From positions 2,418,001 to 2,482,000 of the forward strand of contig CAXXTQ010000001.1 of the NCBI GenBank assembly GCA_963665005.2: a DNA stretch of 64,000 bases, in the 5' to 3' direction. The DNA is from G963665005 sp963665005 (GTDB taxonomy: Bacteria > Bacillota > Clostridia > Christensenellales > SZUA-584). The notes beneath the pieces are model-generated. The model did not search any database and had not been told where the DNA came from. It worked only from the letters and a program-made list of their open reading frames with translations. The position numbers and the translations under genes are program-made. Below are positions 17,336 through 24,969 of the stretch, in pieces (position 1 is the stretch's first letter; every line of letters begins with the position of its first letter).

Positions 17336-17449
17336 TTGAAAGATGTCATTAAGTTGATTTTATGGCTTCTGCGGAGAAAGAAAAGAAGCGATAGCCCCGT
17401 AACGGTTAACGCTTCCAAGTCGATTATCCTAGTTGTACGCAAAGACTAA
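17336..17449 (+). CDS. 37-residue basic peptide with TTG start
   Basis: A near-ideal ribosome binding site GGGAGGTGA lies eight bases before a TTG at 17336. The product is MKDVIKLILWLLRRKKRSDS followed by PVTVNASKSIILVVRKD. It has a short hydrophobic helix and a strongly basic patch, suggesting an amphipathic membrane peptide or a leader. It is the first gene of the plus-strand cassette. The strength of the ribosome binding site is the main evidence that it is real. Confidence 0.55.
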   Translation: MKDVIKLILWLLRRKKRSDSPVTVNASKSIILVVRKD

Positions 17450-17481
17450 GTGATTAAAGCCCTTGCTCTTTACAAATTATC

Positions 17482-17499
17482 ACAAATATTATTATTTGT
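17482..17499. promoter_or_regulatory. inverted repeat, possible operator of the ribbon-helix-helix gene
   Basis: ACAAATA-TTAT-TATTTGT is a perfect 7-bp inverted repeat ending 15 bp before the ATG of the ribbon-helix-helix gene and just ahead of its ribosome binding site. Such regulators usually bind palindromes in their own promoter, so autoregulation is a reasonable guess. Confidence 0.4.
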
Positions 17500-17514
17500 C
17501 AAGGAGGGAGGAAC

Positions 17515-17676
17515 ATGCCAAAGGTAATGAAATCCGTTAGAGTAGACGAAAAGCTGCTTGACGAGATAGAGCAGATACAGCAAAAGAGCGGAGGATATAT
17601 AACATTCGCTCAAGTTGTAGAGAACGGCTTAAAAAAGGAACTGGAGGCTCTAAAGAAGATTTACGCTAAGAAGTAA
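17515..17676 (+). CDS. ribbon-helix-helix (Arc/CopG-like) DNA-binding protein
   Basis: This 53-residue protein begins MPKVMKSVRVDEKLLDEIEQ, where the strand VMKSVRVD would pair in the dimer and contact the DNA major groove. Two helices follow (LLDEIEQIQQKS and TFAQVVENGLKKELEALKKI). This is the minimal Arc/CopG fold. A GGAGGGAGG site lies just before the ATG. It precedes the DUF3560 gene by about 100 bp and may regulate the cassette through the inverted repeat upstream. Confidence 0.75.
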   Translation: MPKVMKSVRVDEKLLDEIEQIQQKSGGYITFAQVVENGLKKELEALKKIYAKK

Positions 17677-17778
17677 GAAATAGAAAGCCCCGCCGAAGCA
17701 GGGCAGCAACCGAAACCACTACGAACCGGAAGCCGTGATTATTATATCATGCTTCCATGATGAAAGGAAGGATTGAAA

Positions 17779-19002
17779 ATGACAAATTATATTAATAATC
17801 TTGAAACAAATCATATCGAACTACACTTTGAAAAGTCTGATTATATGGCATTATCAGCAGAACAGAAAACAGAACTTAAAAGCGCGTTCAACTGGTCAAG
17901 ATACGCTAAAGCATGGGTAAGCAAAAGCACACGTGACCATTACAGAGCTTTGCAGATTGCTAAGAAGTTAGGCTTTACCGAGGAAGAAAAGCAGGGGAAA
18001 CGGTTGACATTTGCTGAAGAGATGGAGCGCAAGGCAGAAAAGGCAGAGCGCAGAGCAGAGCGCATGGAAACTCACGCAGAGAACGCGGAGAAACGCGCGG
18101 GAAGCTATCAAGCAGAGTTTAACAAGTGCCGTCAAGATTGGTCTTGGCTTACACAGCCCAATATAAACAGTTCGGCAGGTCGTCGCTTTACTAAACAGCG
18201 TGAAAAAGTTATGACACGTTACGAAAAAGGCTTTGAAGAATACCGCAAAAGCGAATATTTTAAAGAACGTGCAGCAACCGCAAGAGGAACAGCAAGCATG
18301 GCGCAACTTGAAGATCCTGTTTATATCGCTAAAAAAATAAAGGAGTGCCAAAAGGAAATTAAACTACTTGTAAAGCTAGTTACTAGGACAGAAGATAATT
18401 TATATAGAGTCGAAAATGGCGAAGAATTAAAGAACTACTATGGCGATATTATAAAGGCAGAAAAGCTACAGGAAAATCTTTTAACTCTTGCCGATAAACT
18501 AGAATATCAAATTGACAAACAGGCATACATGGAAAACGCAATGGACGCCATACGGGCGACAGGGCGCAAAATATACACCAAAGATGATATAAAGCCTGGT
18601 TATTTTGTAAAGGCTCGTTATGGTTGGCAAGAGGTCTCAAAAACCGGCTCAACAAAGTTTTACACGAAAGACGGCAGTATTTACGGTAATATATACGCAG
18701 AAATTAAAGAAGTTAAGATTCCGGAAGGATGGACAGAGCCAAAAAATGAAGCTCACAACGTAAAAGAAGGTGAAATATTTACAAAGAATAATACTTGCGG
18801 TCAAATAATAAGAGCATATCAAGTGGTAAAAACCACAGCAAAAACGGTACAAATAAGAGAGATTGCCGTTGCTGATAATCAGTCACCACTTAGAGACAGA
18901 TTTATTAATGAAAAAATAGAGCGTAAAACAGTTAAGAAAAAAAATGACGGCACAACAGTTTTATATGACGGACACTGGTTTTTATACAAGTATGTAAACT
19001 AA
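17779..19002 (+). CDS. DUF3560-family protein
   Basis: This 407-residue protein matches the DUF3560 family known from conjugative elements and plasmids of Firmicutes. It has the N-terminal IELHFEKSDYMALSAEQKTELK and FNWSRYAKAWVSKST, then a charged coiled coil (about 80-120; ERKAEKAERRAERMETHAEN), the family signature TQPNINSSAGRRFTKQREK, and the C-terminal IYTKDDIKPGYFVKARYGWQEV. Its biochemical role is unknown. ATG 17779 is preferred over an upstream TTG because AGGAAGG lies seven bases before it. Its presence in a prophage suggests exchange with plasmids or integrative elements. Confidence 0.85.
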   Translation: MTNYINNLETNHIELHFEKSDYMALSAEQKTELKSAFNWSRYAKAWVSKSTRDHYRALQIAKKLGFTEEEKQGKRLTFAEEMERKAEKAERRAERMETHAENAEKRAGSYQAEFNKCRQDWSWLTQPNINSSAGRRFTKQREKVMTRYEKGFEEYRKSEYFKERAATARGTASMAQLEDPVYIAKKIKECQKEIKLLVKLVTRTEDNLYRVENGEELKNYYGDIIKAEKLQENLLTLADKLEYQIDKQAYMENAMDAIRATGRKIYTKDDIKPGYFVKARYGWQEVSKTGSTKFYTKDGSIYGNIYAEIKEVKIPEGWTEPKNEAHNVKEGEIFTKNNTCGQIIRAYQVVKTTAKTVQIREIAVADNQSPLRDRFINEKIERKTVKKKNDGTTVLYDGHWFLYKYVN

Positions 19003-19055
19003 TAATTAAAAGCCACGCCGGAGGCTTTATATCCGGCAGGAAAGGAGCATAAATC

Positions 19056-19412
19056 ATGAAGGTTAAGGAAGAATTAAGCATGGATAAGTATACCGAATTA
19101 ACTAAAGCTCTCATAGATGCCAAAGAAGTGGCGCAACAATACGCGGATACAGAGGACGGCGGCACATGTAATTTTGACAGCCCTGTTATAGACTATCGCG
19201 CAATGCACATGAATAAAAGCAAAGCAGAGGCAGCAATACAAGCGGCAGGTTTAAGGAGTTTTGTTTGGAACGCATTTGGTGGAATTGTGGGTATTGTCGT
19301 TTGCGGAATTGGTAAAGGACAGGGAAACCGTAATACACGCATGGCAGAAGCGGCAAAAGACAGTTTAAAAGCTTCTGGAATAGCAACATTGATGTATTAT
19401 CAAATGGATTAA
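19056..19412 (+). CDS. hypothetical protein, companion of the DUF3560 gene
   Basis: This 118-residue protein has a weak hydrophobic, Gly-rich segment in the middle (AFGGIVGIVVCGIGKGQG, about residues 73-90), which could insert in the membrane or form a turn. No family is recognised. The start ATG 19056 has AAAGGAG at the right distance; a second ATG at 19080 is possible. It is co-oriented with the DUF3560 gene, 54 bp downstream, and is followed by a strong terminator. Confidence 0.6.
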   Translation: MKVKEELSMDKYTELTKALIDAKEVAQQYADTEDGGTCNFDSPVIDYRAMHMNKSKAEAAIQAAGLRSFVWNAFGGIVGIVVCGIGKGQGNRNTRMAEAAKDSLKASGIATLMYYQMD

Positions 19413-19450
19413 TAGGAGCAATTAACTTTTTAAAAAATTAATTACAGACT

Positions 19451-19477
19451 AAAGGCGCTCATCGTGGCGCCTTTTTT
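19451..19477 (+). terminator. intrinsic terminator of the plus-strand cassette
   Basis: AAAGGCGC (19451-19458) pairs with GCGCCTTT (19467-19474) over 8 bp, followed by a T-run. It ends the plus-strand transcript just before the converging early operon. Confidence 0.85.
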
Positions 19478-19484
19478 GTTGCTT

Positions 19485-19652
19485 CTATAAAATAGCTATA
19501 ATAAACGGCAAAGCGATAAAACCAAAAAACATAAATGCTATCAAAGCGGTCATATTGTTACGATACTCTTTATCAATCTTCTCTTGTATTTCTAAGTTAG
19601 ATAACCACTCGCCTTTATAAAATCTTTGCTGTTCGCCACCATATAATTTCAT
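19485..19652 (-). CDS. 55-residue single-pass membrane protein
   Basis: This small gene lies at the end of the early operon. The product begins MKLYGGEQQRFYKGEWLSNL and ends with a membrane helix (TALIAFMFFGFIALPFIIAIL). GGAGG precedes the ATG at 19652 by eight bases. The function is unknown. It lies 45 bp after the helicase loader gene. Confidence 0.55.
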   Translation of the reverse strand: MKLYGGEQQRFYKGEWLSNLEIQEKIDKEYRNNMTALIAFMFFGFIALPFIIAIL

Positions 19653-19697
19653 AAACTTCTACCTCCGTACTATTTTTACCATATCCGCACAATAAAA

Positions 19698-20597
19698 TCA
19701 ATCTTTATACGGCGCAAACGGCATTAACTCATCTGTAGGCTCAAAGTCACCGCGACGGTCACGGCTGTCGAAATGAATAAAGTCACACATATCCAATAGC
19801 CTTGACATTGTCCGATCACCGTATCTTATAATTATATCTTCATTTTCAAGATTAGTTGTTATCACAATGCTTCTTTCATCCTCATACGCTCTGTTAACAA
19901 TTTTATAAATCAATTCCTCAATAAATGTGCTGTTTTCTTTTGAGCGTTCCGCGCCGAGGTCGTCAAGCACCAGAACTTGGCATTTCTCCATTTTTCCCAT
20001 TATCTTTTCCGTGCCGTTTCTAAAATTGTTCATCAATTCATCTTTCAAATCAACAATGTTTTGGAAATAAACCTGCGTGCCCTTCTCTGCTAGATAATTA
20101 ACAATAGCGGCCGCAAGGTGTGTTTTTCCTATGCCGTTCGCGCCCGATATTAAAATGCCTTTTGTCCTCTTCCCGCTTGCGAGATTGTAACATGCTTCAT
20201 GTGCCGGCTCGTTCTCAGGGTTTACTTCAAAAGTTTCAAACGTCCGGGTAAAAAACTTTTTACCTAGATTAGATTTTCGAAGCAATAATTTTATATACTT
20301 AACTCTCGTTTCTATGTCTGATTTAAGCAGTATTTTTTTTTCTTTTTCGGTCAACTCTTTGCTTTCAGCTTTAAGAATCAACGCATTTGTATATTCAGCT
20401 TTTGCTTTTAATTCGGCTTCATAAAGTATTTTTCGTCTTACCTCTTCATATTCAACGTGATATGCTTCTTCTCCGATTTCGGCTATCCGTTTATTGCGTC
20501 TTTCATGAGCTTTCTGTATTTCTTTTCCTAATGCGCCCGAAAGAGCCATCGCATTAATTTTTCCGATGTCTTGCCCGATATGTTCTAATTCTCCCAT
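19698..20597 (-). CDS. DnaC/IstB-type helicase loader
   Basis: This 299-residue AAA+ ATPase has an N-terminal helical region (about 1-115), Walker A GANGIGKT (about 152-159), Walker B VLVLDDLG (about 208-214), a sensor-like IVITTNL and the ending DRTMSRLLDMCDFIHFDSRDRR. It would load the replicative helicase at the phage origin together with the replisome protein encoded just upstream. ATG 20597 is preferred to a GTG at 20618 because AGAGGAG precedes it; the GTG overlaps the upstream stop codon. Confidence 0.88.
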   Translation of the reverse strand: MGELEHIGQDIGKINAMALSGALGKEIQKAHERRNKRIAEIGEEAYHVEYEEVRRKILYEAELKAKAEYTNALILKAESKELTEKEKKILLKSDIETRVKYIKLLLRKSNLGKKFFTRTFETFEVNPENEPAHEACYNLASGKRTKGILISGANGIGKTHLAAAIVNYLAEKGTQVYFQNIVDLKDELMNNFRNGTEKIMGKMEKCQVLVLDDLGAERSKENSTFIEELIYKIVNRAYEDERSIVITTNLENEDIIIRYGDRTMSRLLDMCDFIHFDSRDRRGDFEPTDELMPFAPYKD

Positions 20598-20614
20598 GAT
20601 AATCTCTCCTCTTT

Positions 20615-21652
20615 TCACGCATTTGGGTTTTTTGCCTTAACCATTGCTGCATACCTTTTCGCTTTCTCTTTACGTTTTTTTTCTTCTTCGGTCATTAGTT
20701 TCTCGTTCGGATTGCCGTCTTTGTACAGCAACCACTTTGCGCCGTCGTCGGCATACTCCGAGCATATAAGCTCAGTACCGCCTTTTATCGCCTGGCTGAA
20801 AAATGCAGTGATGCCGCGCTTACGTACCGCATACTGTCCGTTGCCGGCAGTGAGCTTGACAATCTCGGCATGGCGAGTAAGCATAGTTATCATTTCCTCA
20901 AGCGTATAATCGCAGCGACGTCGCGCCGTATCAATGGCGTTGCACATTTCTTTCGTCAGCCTTTTATGCTTTGTCAGTTCAAGCGTCATGTAGTGGTCAT
21001 AAATCTGCTGATGAATGCTTGGTTTCTTTTTCGGCGCTTCTTTCGGCTTGTCAAGCTTTGAAGAATCTGGAGGCGTGCCGGCAGGCACAATATCTTTTGG
21101 TTTGGTATTGGTATTGGTATTGGTATTGGTATTGGTATTGGTATTGGTATTGGTATTGGTACAGACACCCTCTCTACACCCTGTCGACAGGCTCTTGTCA
21201 CCCTGTGGTACACCCTGTCTTTTAGCCAAAATTGGCTGCTTAAAGACGGGATTCCCTTTATTATCCATTAAAAATTTTCCACAATATACTTTTACTTCTT
21301 CATAGAACATTGAATAGAGCTCGTTATCCTCAAAACATGCTATTTCTTTTTGACTTCCTTTCGCATGACTCTCATTTGTGTATGGGTTAAACTTCAAAAA
21401 TTGATGTACAAGCACGATTTCGCCATTCCACTTTATCAATCCGGCCTCCTGTAATTCAATTAGCGCATTTTTTAAGCGTTGACTTGAGCACATCAAGTCC
21501 GCTTTTGCGTATTCTTTATTCAACTCAAAAAAACCTGCGCTGTTCCCATGAGGACACGACAAAAGGTACATATATTCCAGACGATAATTTTTAGCGTTTC
21601 TGAACTTTTTACTTTGCCATACCGACGATTGTATTTTGCTATATCTGCTCAT
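20615..21652 (-). CDS. replisome organiser / replication initiation protein
   Basis: The 345-residue protein has an N-terminal winged-helix part (SKIQSSVWQSKKFRNAKNYRLEYMYLL ... KNALIELQEAGLIKWNGEIVLVHQFLKFNPYTN) typical of Firmicute phage replication initiators. A linker made of a Thr-Asn dipeptide repeat follows (about residues 164-182), then a C-terminal DnaD/DnaB2-like helical domain (KRLTKEMCNAIDTARRRCDYTLEEMITMLTRH). It is coupled to the helicase loader gene (stop overlaps) and to the Myb-repeat gene upstream (start overlaps). The repeat linker is encoded by a hexanucleotide tandem array. Confidence 0.8.
   Translation of the reverse strand: MSRYSKIQSSVWQSKKFRNAKNYRLEYMYLLSCPHGNSAGFFELNKEYAKADLMCSSQRLKNALIELQEAGLIKWNGEIVLVHQFLKFNPYTNESHAKGSQKEIACFEDNELYSMFYEEVKVYCGKFLMDNKGNPVFKQPILAKRQGVPQGDKSLSTGCREGVCTNTNTNTNTNTNTNTNTNTKPKDIVPAGTPPDSSKLDKPKEAPKKKPSIHQQIYDHYMTLELTKHKRLTKEMCNAIDTARRRCDYTLEEMITMLTRHAEIVKLTAGNGQYAVRKRGITAFFSQAIKGGTELICSEYADDGAKWLLYKDGNPNEKLMTEEEKKRKEKAKRYAAMVKAKNPNA
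21104..21161 (-). repeat. hexanucleotide tandem repeat (nine copies of GGTATT)
   Basis: Nine perfect copies of GGTATT run from 21104 to 21157, with a partial copy after. On the coding strand this gives alternating Thr and Asn codons (19 residues). Every unit adds exactly two residues, so slippage would change linker length without a frameshift. Confidence 0.95.
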
Positions 21653-22452
21653 GTTGGCCTCTCAATTCTTGATTTCTCTTTTTCCGCCCAATTCCGATAT
21701 GCGCGTTTCGACATCTCGAGGTTTAAAATCCTCTCGTGTTTCCCTCTGACTTGTAATGCTGTTCTTTCCAATTCATCTGCAATCCGCTCGTAGCTGTAAC
21801 CCTTGTTCCATAATTCAATTAGCGTTGAAGTTTCTATTTCAGTCCAGAGACGATTTTCACAACGCAAAGGCCTTTCTTTTAACCCTAAATCAAGTATTCT
21901 TCGTTTTATTGCTCCCTCTGAACGATTAAACTTTTTACGCAAATCTGCATATGTATACTTGTATAACGGCAATATTGTCTTTAACATGTTATCTTCTATA
22001 GGCGTCCATTTACTATTGTGTGGTCGTATAAAGTTTCGCACATCCTCTGTTCTTTTATCGTTTACCCATTCCGGCTCTTTGCCTAAAGCATTTATCTCAA
22101 ACTTTGAAAAATCCAACATTCTTTTGTTTTGTTCCGCCCAGCTCCAAAATTTCTCTATATCAATCACTTTGAATCGGCATTTTCTAACTCTGTGATGTTC
22201 AACAGGGCAGCCTGCCTTCATAAGCCTATGCGCGAAATAACCGTCTGTCATACCAAGCGCAACAATCAACTGATGTAAAGAAACTCGCGAATCCCCGTAC
22301 AGGTGTCTGCCTAATCCGCGCCTCTGCGCTTTTATCAAAACGGCATTAACGCTTCTATTTAATCCTTTCGCGATTCCGTCTATTGAAACCTTACCCCAAT
22401 TATCATCTAAATAATTTATATCTTCTATTGTCCACCCTCTATGTCTCCCCAT
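21649..22452 (-). CDS. DNA-binding protein with three Myb/SANT-like repeats
   Basis: This 267-residue protein has three Trp-anchored helix-turn-helix units: residues 7-48 (WTIEDINYLDDNWGKVSIDG ... RSVNAVLIKAQRRGLG), 149-191 (WTPIEDNMLKTILPLYKYTY ... RSEGAIKRRILDLGLK) and 203-245 (WTEIETSTLIELWNKGYSYE ... RTALQVRGKHERIL). Between units 1 and 2 lies another putative DNA-binding segment ending FWSWAEQNKRMLDFSKFEIN. ATG 22452 is chosen because AGGGGA precedes it and it overlaps the upstream gene. Its partner genes suggest a role in early transcription or origin recognition. Confidence 0.75.
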   Translation of the reverse strand: MGRHRGWTIEDINYLDDNWGKVSIDGIAKGLNRSVNAVLIKAQRRGLGRHLYGDSRVSLHQLIVALGMTDGYFAHRLMKAGCPVEHHRVRKCRFKVIDIEKFWSWAEQNKRMLDFSKFEINALGKEPEWVNDKRTEDVRNFIRPHNSKWTPIEDNMLKTILPLYKYTYADLRKKFNRSEGAIKRRILDLGLKERPLRCENRLWTEIETSTLIELWNKGYSYERIADELERTALQVRGKHERILNLEMSKRAYRNWAEKEKSRIERPT

Positions 22453-22687
22453 CTTTTCCCCTGCGCCTCTCAACCTCTGCCAAAAGCTCATTTCGTTTCT
22501 CAATAGAATACTGCGCAAAATGGATGTCAAGAGCGCGTTCAATCTCGTTGCTTATACTTCTGTTTTCTTTTATCATCAAAGCTGCCAGTTTTTCTTCGTG
22601 CTCTTCATCTAATGCACACATATGCGTATACGAACCGCATGTTTTATATCCAAATACAGTACATCGCTTTATCTTCATTCTTACCAT
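22439..22687 (-). CDS. small early protein, possible ribbon-helix-helix fold
   Basis: This 82-residue protein (or 78 if the second ATG is used) has an initial basic strand MKIKRCTVFGY and a later helix pair (DEEHEEKLAALMIKENRSISNEIERALDIHFAQYS), which resembles the helices of ribbon-helix-helix proteins. It overlaps the Myb-repeat gene by 14 bp, implying translational coupling. The function is unknown. Confidence 0.6.
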   Translation of the reverse strand: MVRMKIKRCTVFGYKTCGSYTHMCALDEEHEEKLAALMIKENRSISNEIERALDIHFAQYSIEKRNELLAEVERRRGKDGET

Positions 22688-22789
22688 ACCTTTCTAAACC
22701 TTTAGGTGACGCCTCTCAGCCGTCTTTCCGCTGTCTTGGTAATTCTCCACCTAACCGCACGCAAACGCGCTCTGTCGCCTTACAGACGT

Positions 22790-23149
22790 TCAAATAAATA
22801 TTCCCATAGCTTTGCCAAAAATCCGTATGATCGGTTTCATCCATTCGTGATATGTAGAATCGCATATGTTAACTTCTGTGCATATAGCGCGTTTGTTGCT
22901 ATATCCGTCTGTCAGCATATCAAAATATTTTATCCGGACTTCTGCGTTCGGAAGATTGCCTGCGTAATGCCTGGCTTTCTCCGCTGCCTCAACAACGTGT
23001 CTTTTATAAACTCTTTCTTCGTCTGTCATTATTTTTTTTTCATCAGATAACTCTTTTTCGTAATACTTGCTAAGACGCAGCTCCAAAGCAAGAAGCCTGC
23101 GAACAAGGCGCTTTCTGTTATAAAGTTGTTTTCTTGCAATGCTGTTCAT
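22790..23149 (-). CDS. early protein with helix-turn-helix-like end, hypothetical
   Basis: This 119-residue basic, mostly helical protein has a C-terminal segment (RAICTEVNICDSTYHEWMKPIIRIFGKAMGIFI) resembling a helix-turn-helix recognition unit, as in late-transcription regulators of Firmicute phages. A strong AGGAGG precedes the ATG. The 100-bp gap after it (22688-22789) holds no convincing gene. The regulatory role is a guess. Confidence 0.55.
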   Translation of the reverse strand: MNSIARKQLYNRKRLVRRLLALELRLSKYYEKELSDEKKIMTDEERVYKRHVVEAAEKARHYAGNLPNAEVRIKYFDMLTDGYSNKRAICTEVNICDSTYHEWMKPIIRIFGKAMGIFI

Positions 23150-23192
23150 AACAAACCTCCTGCCGCCTTGTTCGCTTAGCCTCCTTTGAGCC

Positions 23193-23393
23193 TTAATCCC
23201 TTAGTTCATTCGGAAATCCCATATCGCCTTCAACAACATCCACGTTTGATTGCGAAATCATGATGGTCGCGTGCGGATGATAGTATTTGTAAAGGAAGTC
23301 GACCAGCGGTTTGGATATCTCCTTAAGTTCTACAAACATTTTGTCGCGTGTTTCTTTTGGAACCTTCGGTTTGTTCACTAAATTCATACACAT
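23193..23393 (-). CDS. small conserved-looking early protein, function unknown
   Basis: This 66-residue protein has a helical N-terminus (KVPKETRDKMFVELKEISKPLVDFLYKYYHPHATIMISQSNVDV) and an acidic, Gly-containing C-terminus. Small proteins of this composition are frequent in Clostridia prophages next to replication genes, but no function is known. A GAAAGGA site precedes the start. Confidence 0.55.
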   Translation of the reverse strand: MCMNLVNKPKVPKETRDKMFVELKEISKPLVDFLYKYYHPHATIMISQSNVDVVEGDMGFPNELRD

Positions 23394-23412
23394 TATTTAA
23401 TCCTTTCTTTAC

Positions 23413-23718
23413 TTACGACGCTTTTTGTTTGTCGTAAAGTTCTTCGTCTGTCATTTTGATCTGACCGCTTTCAAGCGTTCTCTTGTTTTTGTGGCATGTA
23501 TAAGATAAACTGCTAAATTTCGCGTTCTTGCTGTTTACCTCTACATGCGTAGATATATTGCCTTTATCATCGTCCTGCTTAAGTTTAATCTGCACAGTCA
23601 CAGTACCATTGTCGCCTTCTTTAAGAAACGAATCAGTAACCTCAGCAAGCAGAGCATTAACCCTGCTTTTGACTTCCTGCATAAAAAACTCAGCGTCAAG
23701 TTTCATTTGTGCCGGCAT
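23413..23718 (-). CDS. early hypothetical protein
   Basis: This 101-residue protein has an N-terminal amphipathic helix (FFMQEVKSRVNALLAEVTDSFLKE) followed by beta strands (GTVTVQIKLKQ, NISTHVEVNSK). The ribosome binding site AAGGAGG is ideal. It lies immediately downstream of rtcB in the same operon. No family is recognised. Confidence 0.55.
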   Translation of the reverse strand: MPAQMKLDAEFFMQEVKSRVNALLAEVTDSFLKEGDNGTVTVQIKLKQDDDKGNISTHVEVNSKNAKFSSLSYTCHKNKRTLESGQIKMTDEELYDKQKAS

Positions 23719-23738
23719 ATGCTTGTCCTCCTTTCTTC

Positions 23739-24950
23739 TTATTGGCTGGCTTTAAAGTTATAAATTGGTTTGATAATTGATACAATTTCAACTGTATCAC
23801 CAATATTATCCATAATTTCTTGCATAGGCTTGTAAGCCATAGGAGCCTCGTCAATAGTTTCTTTATTGACTGACGATGTAAATATACCCGTCATTGATTT
23901 TTGATAGTCTGATAGGGTTATTTTTTTCCTGGCTTGGCTTCTGCTCATTATTCTACCTGCACCATGCGGAGCGCTAAAGTTCCAATCGCTGTTACCTTTA
24001 CCTTTGCATAACAAACTACCATCGCGCATATTAATGGGTATGATTAATAATTCATCCATGATTGCTGAAACGGCACCTTTACGAATAATATTGTTTTTAA
24101 AATCTATGTAATTATGTACCGTATGAAAATGCTCAAAATTCATCAAGTTTGCTTTTAATATTTGTTCTGATATTTTTTCTCTATTTAATTCTGCATACCG
24201 CTGACACAATCGCATATCATATAAATAATCTTTTCTATCTTGCCCCATCAAAAAACACAGGTCTTTAGGATATTGAGGTTTTAACTTTCTTTGTTGTTCT
24301 TCAAACTTTTTTAATGCTGATGCTATTTCTCGTTGTTTTCCTTCTGCTTTTAAATTAGCAATCATATTATCGCGTTTAATGTGGTAGCTATCTTTTCCGC
24401 TGCAAATTTCTATTGCAAGGTTTTGATAATAATCAGCAACTTGCTTTCCAAGATTTCTACTGCCTGAATGAATAATTAGATATTTGTCGCCATTATCATT
24501 TCGGGCTATTTCTATAAAGTGATTTCCACCGCCAAGCGTGCCTATGCTTCTCTCAACGCGGTCAAAATTTTTGATTTTTGTTTTACATTTTAAATTTTGC
24601 AATAAAGCACAATTGGATATTTTTTCATCATGTATATTAAAACCCGAGGGGACTTCCTTTCGAATAATATTGTCTATATCGTTTAGATTTATATCGACAT
24701 CTTTTAATTTTATACATAACATACCACACCCGATATCGACCCCTACTATATTAGGAATTACTTTATCACCTAAGTTAGCGGTAAAACCTATCACACAACC
24801 CATACCCGCATGACAATCTGGCATAATTCGTATTTTGCAACCATGTGTAAATGATTGGTTGCAAAGTTCTAAAATTTGATCATAAGCTGTATTTTCTATT
24901 TTTGAATTAAATATTTTCGCTTCTGAATATATGCCTTTTACGATTAACAT
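23739..24950 (-). CDS. rtcB: RNA-splicing ligase RtcB
   Basis: The 403-residue protein has the RtcB metal and nucleotide motifs in order: MPDCHAG (43-49), GVDIGCG with the metal Cys75, GGGNHF with His144, HSGSRNLG with His161, and APHGAGR with His329, the residue that is guanylylated in the family. RtcB joins RNA ends carrying 2',3'-cyclic phosphate or 3'-phosphate to 5'-OH, as produced by tRNA-cleaving nucleases and by tRNA splicing endonucleases. A prophage copy probably repairs tRNA or other RNA during infection. It is encoded in the same operon as two aberrant tRNA-like genes. No archease gene is seen. Confidence 0.93.
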   Translation of the reverse strand: MLIVKGIYSEAKIFNSKIENTAYDQILELCNQSFTHGCKIRIMPDCHAGMGCVIGFTANLGDKVIPNIVGVDIGCGMLCIKLKDVDINLNDIDNIIRKEVPSGFNIHDEKISNCALLQNLKCKTKIKNFDRVERSIGTLGGGNHFIEIARNDNGDKYLIIHSGSRNLGKQVADYYQNLAIEICSGKDSYHIKRDNMIANLKAEGKQREIASALKKFEEQQRKLKPQYPKDLCFLMGQDRKDYLYDMRLCQRYAELNREKISEQILKANLMNFEHFHTVHNYIDFKNNIIRKGAVSAIMDELLIIPINMRDGSLLCKGKGNSDWNFSAPHGAGRIMSRSQARKKITLSDYQKSMTGIFTSSVNKETIDEAPMAYKPMQEIMDNIGDTVEIVSIIKPIYNFKASQ

Positions 24951-24969
24951 TTCTTTTATCCGTCCTTTC

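Noticed and set aside
21015..21305. Open frames with repeated Val-Leu or Trp-Tyr dipeptides
   Set aside because: They are other-frame readings of the hexanucleotide repeat in the replisome gene.
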